Assembly (NCBI RefSeq): GCF_036226765.1
Contig: NZ_CP109017.1
Coordinates: 868,001 to 932,000, forward strand
Reading direction: 5' to 3'
DNA length: 64,000 bases
Source: Streptomyces sp. NBC_00670
Lineage (GTDB): Bacteria > Actinomycetota > Actinomycetes > Streptomycetales > Streptomycetaceae
This document shows, one piece after another, positions 32,943 to 42,622 of the stretch. The translations under genes were made by a program, and so were the position numbers. Position 1 is the first letter of the stretch, and every line of letters begins with the position of its first letter. The notes under the pieces are model-generated. The model was not told the DNA's origin and did no database searches. It was given only the letters and a program-made list of their open reading frames with translations.

Positions 32943-34589
32943 TCAGCCCTGGTCGGCCGCCCGCGCCGGGGTGCCGTCGGCCCGCCGCGCGCGGACCCTC
33001 ACGGTGGCCGCCCAGCCGAGGCCGCCGGCCGCGACGAGGACGAGCGCCAGTTCGGGCAGGGTGCCGAGCCGGGTCGCGGGCGTCTGCGAGGAGCGCAGCG
33101 GCACCTTCTGCACCAGGGAGTCCGCGACGAACATGCCGGTCTTCCGGGTGATCCGGCCGTCGGGCATGATCACCGCGCTGACGCCGCTGGTCACCGGCAC
33201 GGTGACGGTGCGGCTGTGCTCCACGGCGCGGACCCGGGACATGGCGAGCTGCTGGTACGTCATCTCGCTGCGGTCGAAGGTGGCGTTGTTGCTGGGCACG
33301 GATATCAGCTGGGCGCCGTCGGTGACGGTGGAGCGGACGGTCCAGTCGAAGGCCGCCTCGTAGCAGGTGACGAGGCCGACGCGGGCGCCCGCCATGGTGA
33401 AGACGCCCGGTTCGTGACCCCGGCTGAAGTCCTGGCGCACCATCGACGTCCACGTCTTGTTGATCGCGCCGATCATGCCGCGCAGCGGGAGGAACTCGCC
33501 GAACGGCTGGATCTGCCGTTTGTCGTAGGTGTCCTGGGGGCCCTTCTCCGGGTCCCAGAGGATCTGTTCGTTGTAGAGCTTGCCGTCGCGTTCGATGACC
33601 GCGCCGACCGAGATGGGGGCCTTGATCGCCTTGGCGGCGCCGTCGATGACGGCGTAGGCGTCGGCGTTGGTGTAGGGGTCGATGTCGGAGCTGTTCTCCG
33701 GCCACAGCACGAGGTCGGGGCGGGCTTTCTTGCCGGCGTCGACCTCGGCGGCCAGCCGCCGGGTCTCGCGCGCGTGGTAGTCGAGGACAGCCCGGCGCTG
33801 GGAGTTGAAGTCCAGGCCCGCGCGCGGCACGTTGCCCTGGATGACGGCGACCGTGGTGGTGCCGTTCTCGGCCTTGTCGCTCACCAGCAGCCGGGCGGCG
33901 AACGCGCCTGCCACGGGGACGGCCACGCTCAGCAGGGCGACGGCGGCGGCCCCGCGCCGGAGCCCGCCGGTGCGCCGCATGCCGACGGCCAGGCGGACGG
34001 CTTCGCCGAGGCCGAAGCCGCACAGGACGACCGCGAAGCCGAGCACCGGGGTGCCGCCGGCCGCGGCGAGGGGCAGGAAGATGCCGTCGGCCTGGCCGAA
34101 GGCGATCTTGCCCCAGGGGAAGCCGCCGAACGGCACGCGCGCGCGTGCCGCCTCGCCTGCGATCCACAGGGCGGTCGCCCACAGCGGCCAGGCGGGCAGC
34201 CGGGAGACGACGGTGATGCCCGCGCCGACCAGGGCGACGAAGGCCGCCTCGGCGGCGACGAGCGCCAGCCACGGCCCGGGGCCGACCTCGACGCCGGTCC
34301 ACACCAGGAGTGGCAGCAGGAACCCGAGCCCGAACAGATAGCCGAGGCCGAGCCCTGACTTCCAGGTACGGCCGCGCAGCAGCAGGCCGAACCCGGCAAA
34401 GGCGGGGAGGGCCAGCCAGGACAGGGTGCGGGGCGGGAAGCTGACGTAGAGGAGCACTCCGCAGAGCGCCGCGGCGGCGGCCGGCAGGAGCCGGCGCAGC
34501 AGGCGCAGGGGGCGCGTGGCCGGCGTGTCCCGGGGGGCGAGCCGGTCGGGCCGGTCGGGCCGGTCCACGGAGGTGGCGGTGGCGGTCAC
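32943..34589 (-). CDS. lnt: Apolipoprotein N-acyltransferase
   Basis: 548 residues from GTG 34589. A basic N-terminal stretch leads into about six membrane helices (35-235), then the nitrilase-like extracytoplasmic domain and a final helix near residue 515. The catalytic triad fits Glu298 (WPENSS), Lys357 (YDKRQIQPFGEFLPL) and Cys409 (VTCYEAAFD). Lnt adds the third acyl chain to lipoproteins at the outer face of the membrane. Streptomyces carry one or two such genes. Confidence 0.92.
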   Translation of the reverse strand: MTATATSVDRPDRPDRLAPRDTPATRPLRLLRRLLPAAAAALCGVLLYVSFPPRTLSWLALPAFAGFGLLLRGRTWKSGLGLGYLFGLGFLLPLLVWTGVEVGPGPWLALVAAEAAFVALVGAGITVVSRLPAWPLWATALWIAGEAARARVPFGGFPWGKIAFGQADGIFLPLAAAGGTPVLGFAVVLCGFGLGEAVRLAVGMRRTGGLRRGAAAVALLSVAVPVAGAFAARLLVSDKAENGTTTVAVIQGNVPRAGLDFNSQRRAVLDYHARETRRLAAEVDAGKKARPDLVLWPENSSDIDPYTNADAYAVIDGAAKAIKAPISVGAVIERDGKLYNEQILWDPEKGPQDTYDKRQIQPFGEFLPLRGMIGAINKTWTSMVRQDFSRGHEPGVFTMAGARVGLVTCYEAAFDWTVRSTVTDGAQLISVPSNNATFDRSEMTYQQLAMSRVRAVEHSRTVTVPVTSGVSAVIMPDGRITRKTGMFVADSLVQKVPLRSSQTPATRLGTLPELALVLVAAGGLGWAATVRVRARRADGTPARAADQG

Positions 34590-34849
34590 TCCGGGAGTCT
34601 ACGGGGCGTGACCTGCGGGCCGACAGTTCGGTCCGGTCCGTCCCCCGCGTCCGCGGCGCCGGCCGTCACCCCGGCTGGACCGTTTCTGCACAGCTCGTAC
34701 ACAAAACGGTCTCCGGCCGTTACGGTGTGCCCCAGTCCAGAGGGTCGCCCGCCGCGTCCGGCCGCCATTCAGGGGCGGCGGGGCACCGGTCATGGGCCGG
34801 GGCGCGCGCGACAGGGCGGGGGCGACGGGTGGAGACCGCAGGAGACGAG

Positions 34850-35884
34850 GTGGATGCCGCGGGGCCGGACCCCGCGGCCACCGGAACGGCCGTCCGCGAG
34901 CGGCGCGGCAGCGCGGACGCGTGGGGCGTCGCGGTGCTCGGCGCCTGTGCGGCGTGGGCGCTGGTCACGGCGGCCGGACGGGACGGCAGGCCCGAAGGGG
35001 TGCTGCTCGCGGTGCTCGCCGTCGCCGCCGGGTACGCCACGGGCCGGATCGCCGGTGCCCTGCTGCCGGTGACCGCGCCCGCCGTCGGTGCGCTGGCCGG
35101 GCTCGGGCTGGCGCTCGGCGCCCCGGACGCCACGGCCGGTCCCCGGCTCGCCGCGCCGCTCGGGCACGCCGGTGCCACGGCCGCGCTGCTGACGCTGTCG
35201 GCGGGCGCCGCCTGCTGTGCGGCCTGGGCCGCCGCGGCCCCGTTCCTGCGGTGCGCGCTGTGGCTGCTGGCCGGCGGCACCGCCGTGGCCGCCGCCGTGC
35301 AGGGGTCGGTGGCGGGGTGCGCGGCGTGTGCCGGGGTGCTGCTCTGTTCGCTGGCCGCCACGCGGATGCGGCACCGGGGGCTGGGCCTCGCCGGTCCCGC
35401 GGCCGCGGTGGCGGCGGCGGGCGGCCTGGCCTGGGCGCTCGCCGAGGACGTCCTGCCGGAGGGGCTGTCCGCGTCGGCCGAGGGGCAGTTGGGCGCGTAC
35501 CGGGTCCTGCTGTGGCGGGACGCGGTGGCGCTGGCCGGCCGTGACCCCCTGCTCGGCGCGGGGCCGGGCCGGTTCGGCGAGCTGAGTCCGGCCGCCGCGC
35601 AGACGCTCGCCTCCGACGGCCGGCCGCACTCGGCGGCCCTCCAGCAGGCGGCGGAGCAGGGGCTGGTGGGGCTGGCGCTGCTGGCGGCCGCGGGTGGCTG
35701 GGTGCTGTACGCGCTGTGGCGTTCGCCGCGCGGTACGCCGGTGGTGCTCAGCGCGGCCGTGTCGCTGGCGGCGGTCGGCGTCCTGGCGACGGCGGGCAAC
35801 GCGCTGAGCTTCACGACGGTGACCGCGGGGATCGGGGCACTCGCGGGCGTGGCGACGGCACGGCCGTTCGGGGACGGGGAGTGA
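34850..35884 (+). CDS. O-antigen ligase / Wzy-like membrane protein
   Basis: 344 residues from GTG 34850, which has AGGAG 5 nt upstream; GTG 34829 lacks a good site. About nine hydrophobic segments are seen. Between segments lies the family signature GRDPLLGAGPGRFGEL...DGRPHSAALQQAAEQGLVGLALLA, the loop with catalytic-type Arg and His found in Wzy polymerases and WaaL ligases. It likely joins glycans on a lipid carrier at the membrane surface. It is shorter than most family members, and no glycan cluster surrounds it, although a racemase-like and a glycosyltransferase gene follow. Confidence 0.75.
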   Translation: MDAAGPDPAATGTAVRERRGSADAWGVAVLGACAAWALVTAAGRDGRPEGVLLAVLAVAAGYATGRIAGALLPVTAPAVGALAGLGLALGAPDATAGPRLAAPLGHAGATAALLTLSAGAACCAAWAAAAPFLRCALWLLAGGTAVAAAVQGSVAGCAACAGVLLCSLAATRMRHRGLGLAGPAAAVAAAGGLAWALAEDVLPEGLSASAEGQLGAYRVLLWRDAVALAGRDPLLGAGPGRFGELSPAAAQTLASDGRPHSAALQQAAEQGLVGLALLAAAGGWVLYALWRSPRGTPVVLSAAVSLAAVGVLATAGNALSFTTVTAGIGALAGVATARPFGDGE

Positions 35885-35959
35885 GGGGGCGACAGGGCGT
35901 GAAGGGGTGACGGGGAGTGCGTGGGGGCGACACGTGAACCGGTCGCGGCCCGGGGCCGT

Positions 35960-36502
35960 TCAGCCCGTCGTGTCCGCCACCGGCGGCCGCAGCCGGGCCC
36001 GGATGACGCGCACCGCGGTCTCCGCGTTGTCGACGGTGATCGTGAACACGTGCCCGTCCCACAGCCGCAGTACGAGCCCCTCGCCCCGCCGTACGACCAC
36101 GGCGGTGCCCTTCTCGGGCCGCCAGCGGTAACCCCAGCCGCCCCACTGGCGCGGGGTGACCCGGGGTGCGAACTCGGCGCCGGCCACATGGGCCAGCGGG
36201 ATGCGGCGGCGCGGCAGCCCGATGTGGCCGCAGCGCACCTCCAGGCACTCCGCGTCGACCTTCACGGCGACGTGCACGAAGGCGAGGGTGCCGAAGAGGA
36301 TGAGCAGCCCGGCGGCGATGCAGCCCACGACGGACATCGCCAGCGCGGCGACGCCGGACGTCCAGGCGGAGTCGATGGCCAGTTGGATGCCGAGCGCGAG
36401 GCAGGCGGCGCCGGCGAGGGCCGCGAGCCACTGGACGCGGTTGGTGGCGCGTCCGGTCCAGATGTCCGGGTGCCTGTGGTCACCGTGGGGGTGGTCCCTC
36501 AT
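35960..36502 (-). CDS. Membrane protein with bacterial PH-like domain
   Basis: 180 residues from ATG 36502. After a His-rich start (MRDHPHGDHRHPDIW) come two membrane helices (about 25-47 and 52-75). A beta-rich domain (VKVDAECLEVRCGHIGLPRRRIPLAHVAGAEFAPRVTPRQWGGWGYRW...VVVRRGEGLVLRLWDGHVFTITVDNAETAVRVI) resembles bPH domains. Function unknown. It converges with the Wzy-like gene across a 75-bp gap. Confidence 0.75.
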   Translation of the reverse strand: MRDHPHGDHRHPDIWTGRATNRVQWLAALAGAACLALGIQLAIDSAWTSGVAALAMSVVGCIAAGLLILFGTLAFVHVAVKVDAECLEVRCGHIGLPRRRIPLAHVAGAEFAPRVTPRQWGGWGYRWRPEKGTAVVVRRGEGLVLRLWDGHVFTITVDNAETAVRVIRARLRPPVADTTG

Positions 36503-36573
36503 GTCCAAGAGGGTAGCCCGATTCCGCTCCGCGGGCAGTCGCTCGCGCAGGGTTGCCCCGGCGGCGGGTGGGT

Positions 36574-37359
36574 TCAGCGCGCGGGGCTGACCGTGTCCAG
36601 CAGGCGGCCCTCCTCGTAGGCGCCGGCCTCGCGGGGCAGCGGGGCCTCGCGTCCGCTCAGGAGCACCGTGAGCGCTCCCCGTACGGGGGCCTCCGGGTCC
36701 GGGAGCGCGCCGATGCGGCGCAGCGCCTGCGCGGCGACGGCCGTGGCGGAACCGTGCAGGACCAGCGGGGAGCGGCGGGGGCCGCGCAGGGCGGCCCGGA
36801 TGCGTTCGGCGACCAGTTCGTAATGGGTGCAGCCCAGGACGACGGTCGTCACCTCGTCCGGTGTGCGGGCGGCGGCGTCGGCGATCGCGGCGTCGATGGC
36901 GGCGTCGTCGGCGTGCTGCACGGCCTCGGCGAGGCCGGGGCAGGCGACCTCGGTGACGGCCATGCCGTCGGCGAACTCCTCGATGAGGCCGCGCTGGTAG
37001 GGGCTGCCGGTGGTGGCGGGGGTGGCCCAGATGGCGAAGGGCGCGCCGCCCGCCGCGGCCGGCTTGATCGCGGGGACGGTGCCGATGACCGGCAGCCCGG
37101 GTTCGAGGCGGGCCCGCAGCGTGGGCAGGGCGTGCACGGAGGCGGTGTTGCAGGCGACGACCAGGGCGTCGGGGCGCTGCGCGGCGGCAACCTCGGCGAC
37201 GGCCACGGCGTGTGCGGTGAGGTCCTCGGGGGTGCGCGGGCCCCAGGGCATGCCGTCGGGGTCGGAGGACAGTACGAGATCGGCGTCCGGTCGCAGTCGG
37301 CGTACCGCGGCGGCGGCCGGAAGCAGTCCGATTCCTGAGTCCATGAGCGCGATCTTCAC
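36574..37359 (-). CDS. Aspartate/glutamate racemase-family protein (MurI-like)
   Basis: 261 residues from GTG 37359. MurI motifs are present in order: DSGIGLLPAAAAVRR, MPWGPRTPEDLTAHA, VVACNTASVHALPTLR (first catalytic Cys) and VVLGCTHYELV (second catalytic Cys). Glutamate racemase makes D-Glu for peptidoglycan. DSGIGL instead of DSGVGG and the generally diverged sequence suggest a paralogue of the canonical MurI. It is divergent from the glycosyltransferase gene. Confidence 0.82.
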   Translation of the reverse strand: MKIALMDSGIGLLPAAAAVRRLRPDADLVLSSDPDGMPWGPRTPEDLTAHAVAVAEVAAAQRPDALVVACNTASVHALPTLRARLEPGLPVIGTVPAIKPAAAGGAPFAIWATPATTGSPYQRGLIEEFADGMAVTEVACPGLAEAVQHADDAAIDAAIADAAARTPDEVTTVVLGCTHYELVAERIRAALRGPRRSPLVLHGSATAVAAQALRRIGALPDPEAPVRGALTVLLSGREAPLPREAGAYEEGRLLDTVSPAR

Positions 37360-37417
37360 CCGGTCACCCTAGACGATCCGTGTCGTACGGCCGCCGGTGT
37401 GGGGCAGACTGCGACGA

Positions 37418-38599
37418 GTGAGTGCCGTTGTGTGGATCGCCCTGGGATCGCTTCTCGCCTGGCTGTGGCTGCTGCTCGGCCAGGGCTTCTTCTGGCGCAC
37501 GGACGTCCGGCTGCCGCCGCGCCGGGACCCGGAGGCGTGGCCCCCGGTGTGCGTGGTCGTCCCGGCCCGGGACGAGGCGGAGGTGCTCCCCCGGAGCCTG
37601 CCGACGCTGCTGGCGCAGGAGTATCCGGGGCGGGCCGAGGTCTTCCTCGTCGACGACGGCAGCACCGACGGCACCGGGGAGCTGGCCGCGGAGCTGTCCC
37701 GGCGCCACGGCGGGCTGCCGCTGACCGTGGCCTCGCCCGGCGAGCCGCCCGCCGGCTGGACGGGCAAGCTGTGGGCGGTACGGCACGGCATCGGCCTCGC
37801 CCGCACCCGCGAGCCCGCGTTCCTGCTGCTGACGGACGCCGACATCGCGCACGCCCCGGACAGCCTGCGCTCCCTGGTCGCGGCGGCCGGCGCCGGGAAC
37901 TACGACCTGGTGTCCCAGATGGCGCGGCTGCGGGTGGAGAGCCTGTGGGAGCAACTGGTCGTCCCGGCCTTCGTCTACTTCTTCGCGCAGCTGTATCCCT
38001 TCCGGTGGATCGGGGTGCGCGGCGGGCGCACGGCCGCGGCGGCCGGCGGCTGTGTGCTGCTGCGCGCGGAGGCGGCCGAGCGGGCGCGGATCCCGGACGC
38101 GATCCGGCAGGCGGTCATCGACGACGTGGCGCTGGCGCGGGCGGTCAAGGGCACCGGCGGGCACATCTGGCTCGGCCTGGCCGACCGGGTCGACAGCGTC
38201 CGCCCCTATCCGCGCCTGCACGACCTGTGGCGCATGGTGGCGCGCAGCGCGTACGCGCAGCTGCGGCACAACCCGCTGCTGCTGCTCGGCACCGTCCTGG
38301 GACTGGCCCTGGTGTATCTGGTGCCGCCGGCGGCGTTCCTCGCCGGCCTCGCCGCCGGGTCCTGGGCGGCGGCGGTGGCCGGCGGGCTCGCGTGGCTGGT
38401 GATGACGGCGACGTACCTGCCGATGCTGCGCTACTACGGCCGGCCGCCGTGGCTCGCTCCGCTGCTGCCGTTCACCGCGTTCCTGTACCTGCTGATGACG
38501 GTGGACTCGGCGGTGCGGCACTACCGGGGGCGCGGCGCCGCCTGGAAGGGCCGGACCTACGCCCGGCCCGATGCGGCGGCCGCGCCCGAGGAGGGCTGA
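37418..38599 (+). CDS. hpnB: HpnB-like family 2 glycosyltransferase
   Basis: 393 residues from GTG 37418. An N-terminal membrane helix precedes the GT-A domain, with [70 protein letters not shown] (DAD metal motif) and [12 protein letters not shown]. Three helices close the protein. The order and the WTGKLWA and [24 protein letters not shown] blocks match the hopene-associated HpnB family. The hopanoid squalene-hopene genes are not nearby, so the acceptor here is uncertain. Confidence 0.85.
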   Translation: MSAVVWIALGSLLAWLWLLLGQGFFWRTDVRLPPRRDPEAWPPVCVVVPARDEAEVLPRSLPTLLAQEYPGRAEVFLVDDGSTDGTGELAAELSRRHGGLPLTVASPGEPPAGWTGKLWAVRHGIGLARTREPAFLLLTDADIAHAPDSLRSLVAAAGAGNYDLVSQMARLRVESLWEQLVVPAFVYFFAQLYPFRWIGVRGGRTAAAAGGCVLLRAEAAERARIPDAIRQAVIDDVALARAVKGTGGHIWLGLADRVDSVRPYPRLHDLWRMVARSAYAQLRHNPLLLLGTVLGLALVYLVPPAAFLAGLAAGSWAAAVAGGLAWLVMTATYLPMLRYYGRPPWLAPLLPFTAFLYLLMTVDSAVRHYRGRGAAWKGRTYARPDAAAAPEEG

Positions 38600-38603
38600 G
38601 CGG

Positions 38604-39960
38604 TCACTTGCGGCCGGGGGTCCAGTTCATGCCCCAGCCGTAGGCGCGGTCGACGGTGCGCTGCGGGCTGACCCCGCGGTCCGGGATCAGATAGCGGGCC
38701 TCGCGCTGGACGACGAGGTCGCCGCCGGTGTTGGTGATCAGGGCGAGCGCGCACACGGTGGAGGGGACCGTGCACTCGTCGAGGGAGAAGTCCACGGGCG
38801 CGCCGTGCTGCGGCCGCAGGGTGACGGTGGCGTGCAGGTCGGCGAAGGAGCGGGCGCCCTCGTAGATGGTCACGAAGACGAGGATGCGGCGGAAGTCCTG
38901 CCGGTGGTCGAGGTTGACGGTGAGGTTCTCGCCGGTGGCGACGGCGCCGGTGCGGTCGTCGCCGTCGAGGTGGATGTACGGCGGCCGGTCCAGGGCGCCG
39001 AAGGCGTTGCCGAGGGCCTGGACGACCCCCTTGCGGCCGTCGGCGAGTTCGAACAGGGCGCACAGGTCCAGGTCGAGGTCGCGGTGGTGGGCGACGGCCC
39101 GGCCGCGCTTGCTGCCCCAGCCGGAGAACTGCTTGCGCACCTCCCAGTTGAGGTTGACGCGCAGGGCGCCGGAGGTGCCGCCCTGCTTGGTGAGGGAGAC
39201 CGAGGGGGCCTCCTTGGTCAGCGTCACCTTGCTGAGCCGGACGGGGGCGGACGGCACGGCGGGCGGCGCGGCCGGCGGGGGTGGTGCCGCCGGGGCCGCG
39301 CCCACCGGGGGCGGCAGCGGCACGGGGGCGCCGGTGGGCGGGGGTGCGGTGACGGGCGCGGCTCGGCCAGTCGACGCGCGGGGCGGCCGGGGGCGCGGCG
39401 GGCGGCCGGTGCGCGGGGGCGGCGGGCGCCGGCTGCTGCGGTTCGTCCACGGTGATGCCGAAGTCCGTGGCGAGCCCTTCCAGTCCGCTGCTGTAGCCCT
39501 GGCCGACGGCACGGAACTTCCAGGCGCCCTGACGGCGGTACAGCTCCCCGAGGACGAAGGCCGTCTCGACGGTCGCGGTGGCGTCGAAGCGTGCGACCTC
39601 CTCGCCGCTGCGGGTGTCCAGTACGCGGATGTACAGCCCCGGCACCTGTCCGAACGTGCCGCCGTCGGCGGAGGCCGCGAGGACGATCCGGTCGATGACG
39701 CTCTCCACGCGCGCGAGGTCGACGAGGAGCGCGTCGGTCACCTCGCCGCCGGTGGTCCGCTTGCCCTCGTGACGCACCGCGCCGGAGGAGTGCGCGGGCT
39801 GGTTGTAGAAGACGAAGTCGGCGTCGGTGCGCACTCTCCCGGAGACCAGCAGCAGCGCCGAGGCGTCCGCGTCGGGCACCCCGGGCCCGGACCGCCGGCC
39901 GAGTTCGATCCGCAGCGCCGCCGTCGGCACCGGAACGTTCGCCCCCTTGAGCATGGACAT
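38604..39960 (-). pseudogene. Two-domain TerD family protein, split by a frameshift
   Basis: From ATG 39960 (after GGGGGAG) the first frame encodes a TerD domain: [42 protein letters not shown] and [26 protein letters not shown]. The second domain ([50 protein letters not shown] stop) is in another frame. The switch falls in the Pro-rich linker, near 39355-39385, and equals one extra base. Homologues are one protein of about 450 residues. A sequencing error, a real mutation or programmed slippage are all possible. TerD proteins bind calcium and are linked to tellurite and other stress. Confidence 0.85.
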
Positions 39961-40258
39961 GCAGCTCCCCCTCACACACTCGGCACCGGCCCGCCCACAG
40001 GCGGGTCCGTCGGAAGTTTCCAGCCAAATCTACGGCGCCGCCGTCCGGGAACTCCCCCCGCGACACTTTCCCGGGAAAACGGGGCCGGACCACCGGTAAC
40101 CAGCCCCGCAGCTCGGTCTATAGCGCATGTGCGCGCCAGTTGCCGCCCCTTTTTGCCGAGTTCGCTCGGATTGGGGATCCGACGTCACCAGCCGACACGG
40201 AAAACAACCCTCTTATCGGTCTCCCCAACCAGCACATCGTGGGCTTAACTTATGTGCC

Positions 40259-40702
40259 ATGACCTCCCCCCGCTCCACCTATGGCGGCGGTTACTACTCC
40301 GCGTCGCCTTTCCCGGACACCCCGATCTACGACTCGCTCGTGGCCGAGCGGGGCACCCCGCAGATCGCCCCGATCCGGGTTCCCTCGGCCTACGAGCCGA
40401 GCAACAACCTGCCCGCGCTTCCCTCGGCGCTCCCCGCCCTGCCGGCCGGTCCCTCTCCCCAGGGCCCCGCGTACGGCTACCCGCAGACCCAGCAGCCCAC
40501 ACCCCTGCAGCAGGCGGCGCCCACCGCGTACATCCCGCAGCAGGCGGGCCCCCGCGGCTACCCGGGCCCCCAGGCACCGCAGCCGCCCCGCCCGATGATG
40601 GGCGGCACGGGGTACGAGGCGATGCGCCCCGCGGCCCCGCGCCCGGCCCCGACGCCGTACCAGGACCCGTACCAGAACGGGCAGCAGTACCGGGGCTACT
40701 GA
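40259..40702 (+). CDS. Pro/Tyr/Gln-rich protein of unknown function (DUF6643-like)
   Basis: 147 residues from ATG 40259. It starts TSPRSTYGGGYYSASPFPDTPIYDSLVAERGTPQIAPIRVPSAYE, a stretch I recall as conserved in Streptomyces proteins of the DUF6643 type. The rest is low-complexity Pro/Gln/Tyr/Gly sequence and probably disordered. There is no signal peptide or membrane segment. The 298-bp gap upstream, shared with the divergent TerD gene, is relatively AT-rich near 40128-40258 and should hold its promoter. Confidence 0.65.
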   Translation: MTSPRSTYGGGYYSASPFPDTPIYDSLVAERGTPQIAPIRVPSAYEPSNNLPALPSALPALPAGPSPQGPAYGYPQTQQPTPLQQAAPTAYIPQQAGPRGYPGPQAPQPPRPMMGGTGYEAMRPAAPRPAPTPYQDPYQNGQQYRGY

Positions 40703-40756
40703 GCACACCGGCACGAGGCCGTCGGGTTCCGGAGCACACCGGACCCGGCGGCCGTC

Positions 40757-40791
40757 GGGACCGTCACGGCTGTCCGGGCCGTCACGGTCCC
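40757..40791 (+). terminator. Terminator-like inverted repeat after the Pro/Tyr-rich gene
   Basis: GGGACCGT-C-ACGGC loop GCCGT-C-ACGGTCCC: 13 pairs with one C-C mismatch and a 7-nt loop, 55 bp past the stop and before the MOSC gene. Confidence 0.65.
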
Positions 40792-40834
40792 TTCGGCGGG
40801 CCGCGCCGTCGGTGGTTGCTGACACGATGGGTCC

Positions 40835-41662
40835 ATGCCGACACCAGCGCTGCACTCGCTGCACATCCACCCGGTCAAGGCGCTGCGGGCCCAGACGCTT
40901 CCCACGGCCGTGGTCGAGCCATGGGGGCTGGCCGGGGACCGGCGCTGGGCGGTGACGGACGGCACCGGCAAGGTGCTCACCCAGCGCGAGGAACCGCGTC
41001 TGGCGACGGCCGCCGCCGAGGCACTGCCCGGCGGCGGCGTTCTGCTGTCCGCGCCCGGCCTGGAACCGCTCGCGGTCGCCGTGCCCGAGCCGGGCGTCAC
41101 CACGACGGCACGGATCTTCGGCACCAAGGTGGAGCTGGTGCCCGCCGACGCCGGGGCCGACGACTGGCTCAGCACCCATCTGGGGTACGCCGTACACCTG
41201 GTCCATCTGGACGATCCCGCCGTGCGCCGCCCCATCGACGATCCGCCGTACACCTCCCCCGGCGAGATGGTCGGCCTCGCCGACCGCTACCCCCTGCTGC
41301 TCACGACGCTCGCCTCCCTCGACTCCCTCAACTCGCTGATCGCACAGGGGGATCACGCGGTCGAGGGGCCGCTGCCGATGGACAGGTTCCGGCCGAGCGT
41401 CGTCGTCGCGGGGACCGAACCCTGGGCCGAGGACGACTGGACGGAACTGGCGATCGGCGAGGTCGTCCTCCGCGCAGCGAAGATGTCCGGACGCTGCGTG
41501 GTGACGACCACGGACCAGACCACCGGGGCCCGCGGCAAGGAACCGCTGCGCACACTGGGGCGCCACCGGCGGTTCGCCGGCCGGCTGATCTTCGGCCAGA
41601 ACCTGGTCCCGCTGACCACGGGGACGATACGGGTGGGGGACCCCGTCGAGGTGCTGGACTAG
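40835..41662 (+). CDS. MOSC domain protein
   Basis: 275 residues from ATG 40835. The N-terminal MOSC beta-barrel (LHSLHIHPVKALRAQTLPTAVVEPWGLAGDRRWAVTD) is followed by the MOSC domain (PMDRFRPSVVVAGTEPWAEDDWTELAIGEVVLRAAKMSGRCVVTTTDQTTGARGKEPLRTL), with the key Cys in SGRCVVTT that coordinates the molybdenum cofactor or carries sulfur. It resembles YcbX and mARC proteins, which reduce N-hydroxylated compounds or handle sulfur. It is monocistronic. Confidence 0.88.
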   Translation: MPTPALHSLHIHPVKALRAQTLPTAVVEPWGLAGDRRWAVTDGTGKVLTQREEPRLATAAAEALPGGGVLLSAPGLEPLAVAVPEPGVTTTARIFGTKVELVPADAGADDWLSTHLGYAVHLVHLDDPAVRRPIDDPPYTSPGEMVGLADRYPLLLTTLASLDSLNSLIAQGDHAVEGPLPMDRFRPSVVVAGTEPWAEDDWTELAIGEVVLRAAKMSGRCVVTTTDQTTGARGKEPLRTLGRHRRFAGRLIFGQNLVPLTTGTIRVGDPVEVLD

Positions 41663-41909
41663 AGCCCGCCACCCGGCTGCCGGGCGAAGACCGGCAGCGT
41701 CAGTGCCCCGGCGAGCGAGGTCCGCCGGGGAAACCCGGGACGAGGAAGACATGGGGAGGGAACCCCCGCCGGGTCCGTGGTCGTTGGGACCCGTGAGACA
41801 TGTCCGGAGATCCGTGGAGCGCCGCGGCGTGATGTCGCTCTCTCTTCTCCGCGCCCGGGCGCATTCGGCCCGTGCGCGGAGTTATCACGGAGCGGAAGGG
41901 GGTGGCGCG

Positions 41910-42515
41910 GTGCGAGCGGTTCGCGGACTCTGGCGCTGGCGGGGCAATCCACTGCGTCGTACGACCGATCTGGTCGAGGCATGGCTGGCGCTGGTCGCCC
42001 TCGTGCTGGTCCTCGTCGTGGCGCCGCTGATCGGCGCCGCCGTGGGGGCGGCCACGGAGGGCGCGCTGCAGCGGTCGGTGCGCGAACAGCGGCACACCCG
42101 TCACGAGGTGGTGGCCACGGTGGTCAGACGGCTCAACCGCAGCCCCCTGGACCCCGATCCGGAGACCGCCACGGCCCGGGACGCGCACAGTCACGTCCTG
42201 GCGAACTGGGCCGGCCCGGACGGCACGGCCCACCACGGCGCCGTCCTGGCCGACCTGGAACAGCCGCGCCCCGGCGACCACTTCACCCTCTGGACGGACT
42301 CCCACGGCCACCTCGTGGCCCGTCCGCTGGACACGCTCACCGCCACCACCCACGCCGTCCTGGCGGGCTTCGGCTCGGCCGCCGCGGCGGCGGGGCTCGT
42401 CGAGGGCGGCAGACGGCTGCTGGTGTGGCGCATGGTCCGCCGCAGGTACGCCCGTCTGGACCGGGCATGGGAGAAGGCGGGCCCGGACTGGGGCCGGACC
42501 GGCACCGGCGCCTGA
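41910..42515 (+). CDS. Rv1733c-like membrane protein (second copy)
   Basis: 201 residues from GTG 41910, with GGAAGGGGG 7 nt upstream. The N-terminus (WRWRGNPLRRTTDLVEAWLAL) repeats the signature of the protein at 3396. Two membrane helices (about 25-48 and 150-170) flank a soluble loop. Function unknown. The preceding 247-bp gap contains a small CCCGGCTGCCGGG hairpin after the MOSC gene and little else. Confidence 0.72.
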   Translation: MRAVRGLWRWRGNPLRRTTDLVEAWLALVALVLVLVVAPLIGAAVGAATEGALQRSVREQRHTRHEVVATVVRRLNRSPLDPDPETATARDAHSHVLANWAGPDGTAHHGAVLADLEQPRPGDHFTLWTDSHGHLVARPLDTLTATTHAVLAGFGSAAAAAGLVEGGRRLLVWRMVRRRYARLDRAWEKAGPDWGRTGTGA

Positions 42516-42622
42516 CCGGCCTTCCGCTCCGGTCCGCCCACCGGGTCAGCGCACGCTACGGTGGACCGGCCGAACTCTTCGGCAACGACCCGCGTACGAC
42601 GAGGTGGGGGCACGGCAACGCC

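Noticed and set aside
34829..34849. GTG 34829 as start of the Wzy-like protein
   Set aside because: GTG 34850 has AGGAG at good spacing; 34829 has none.
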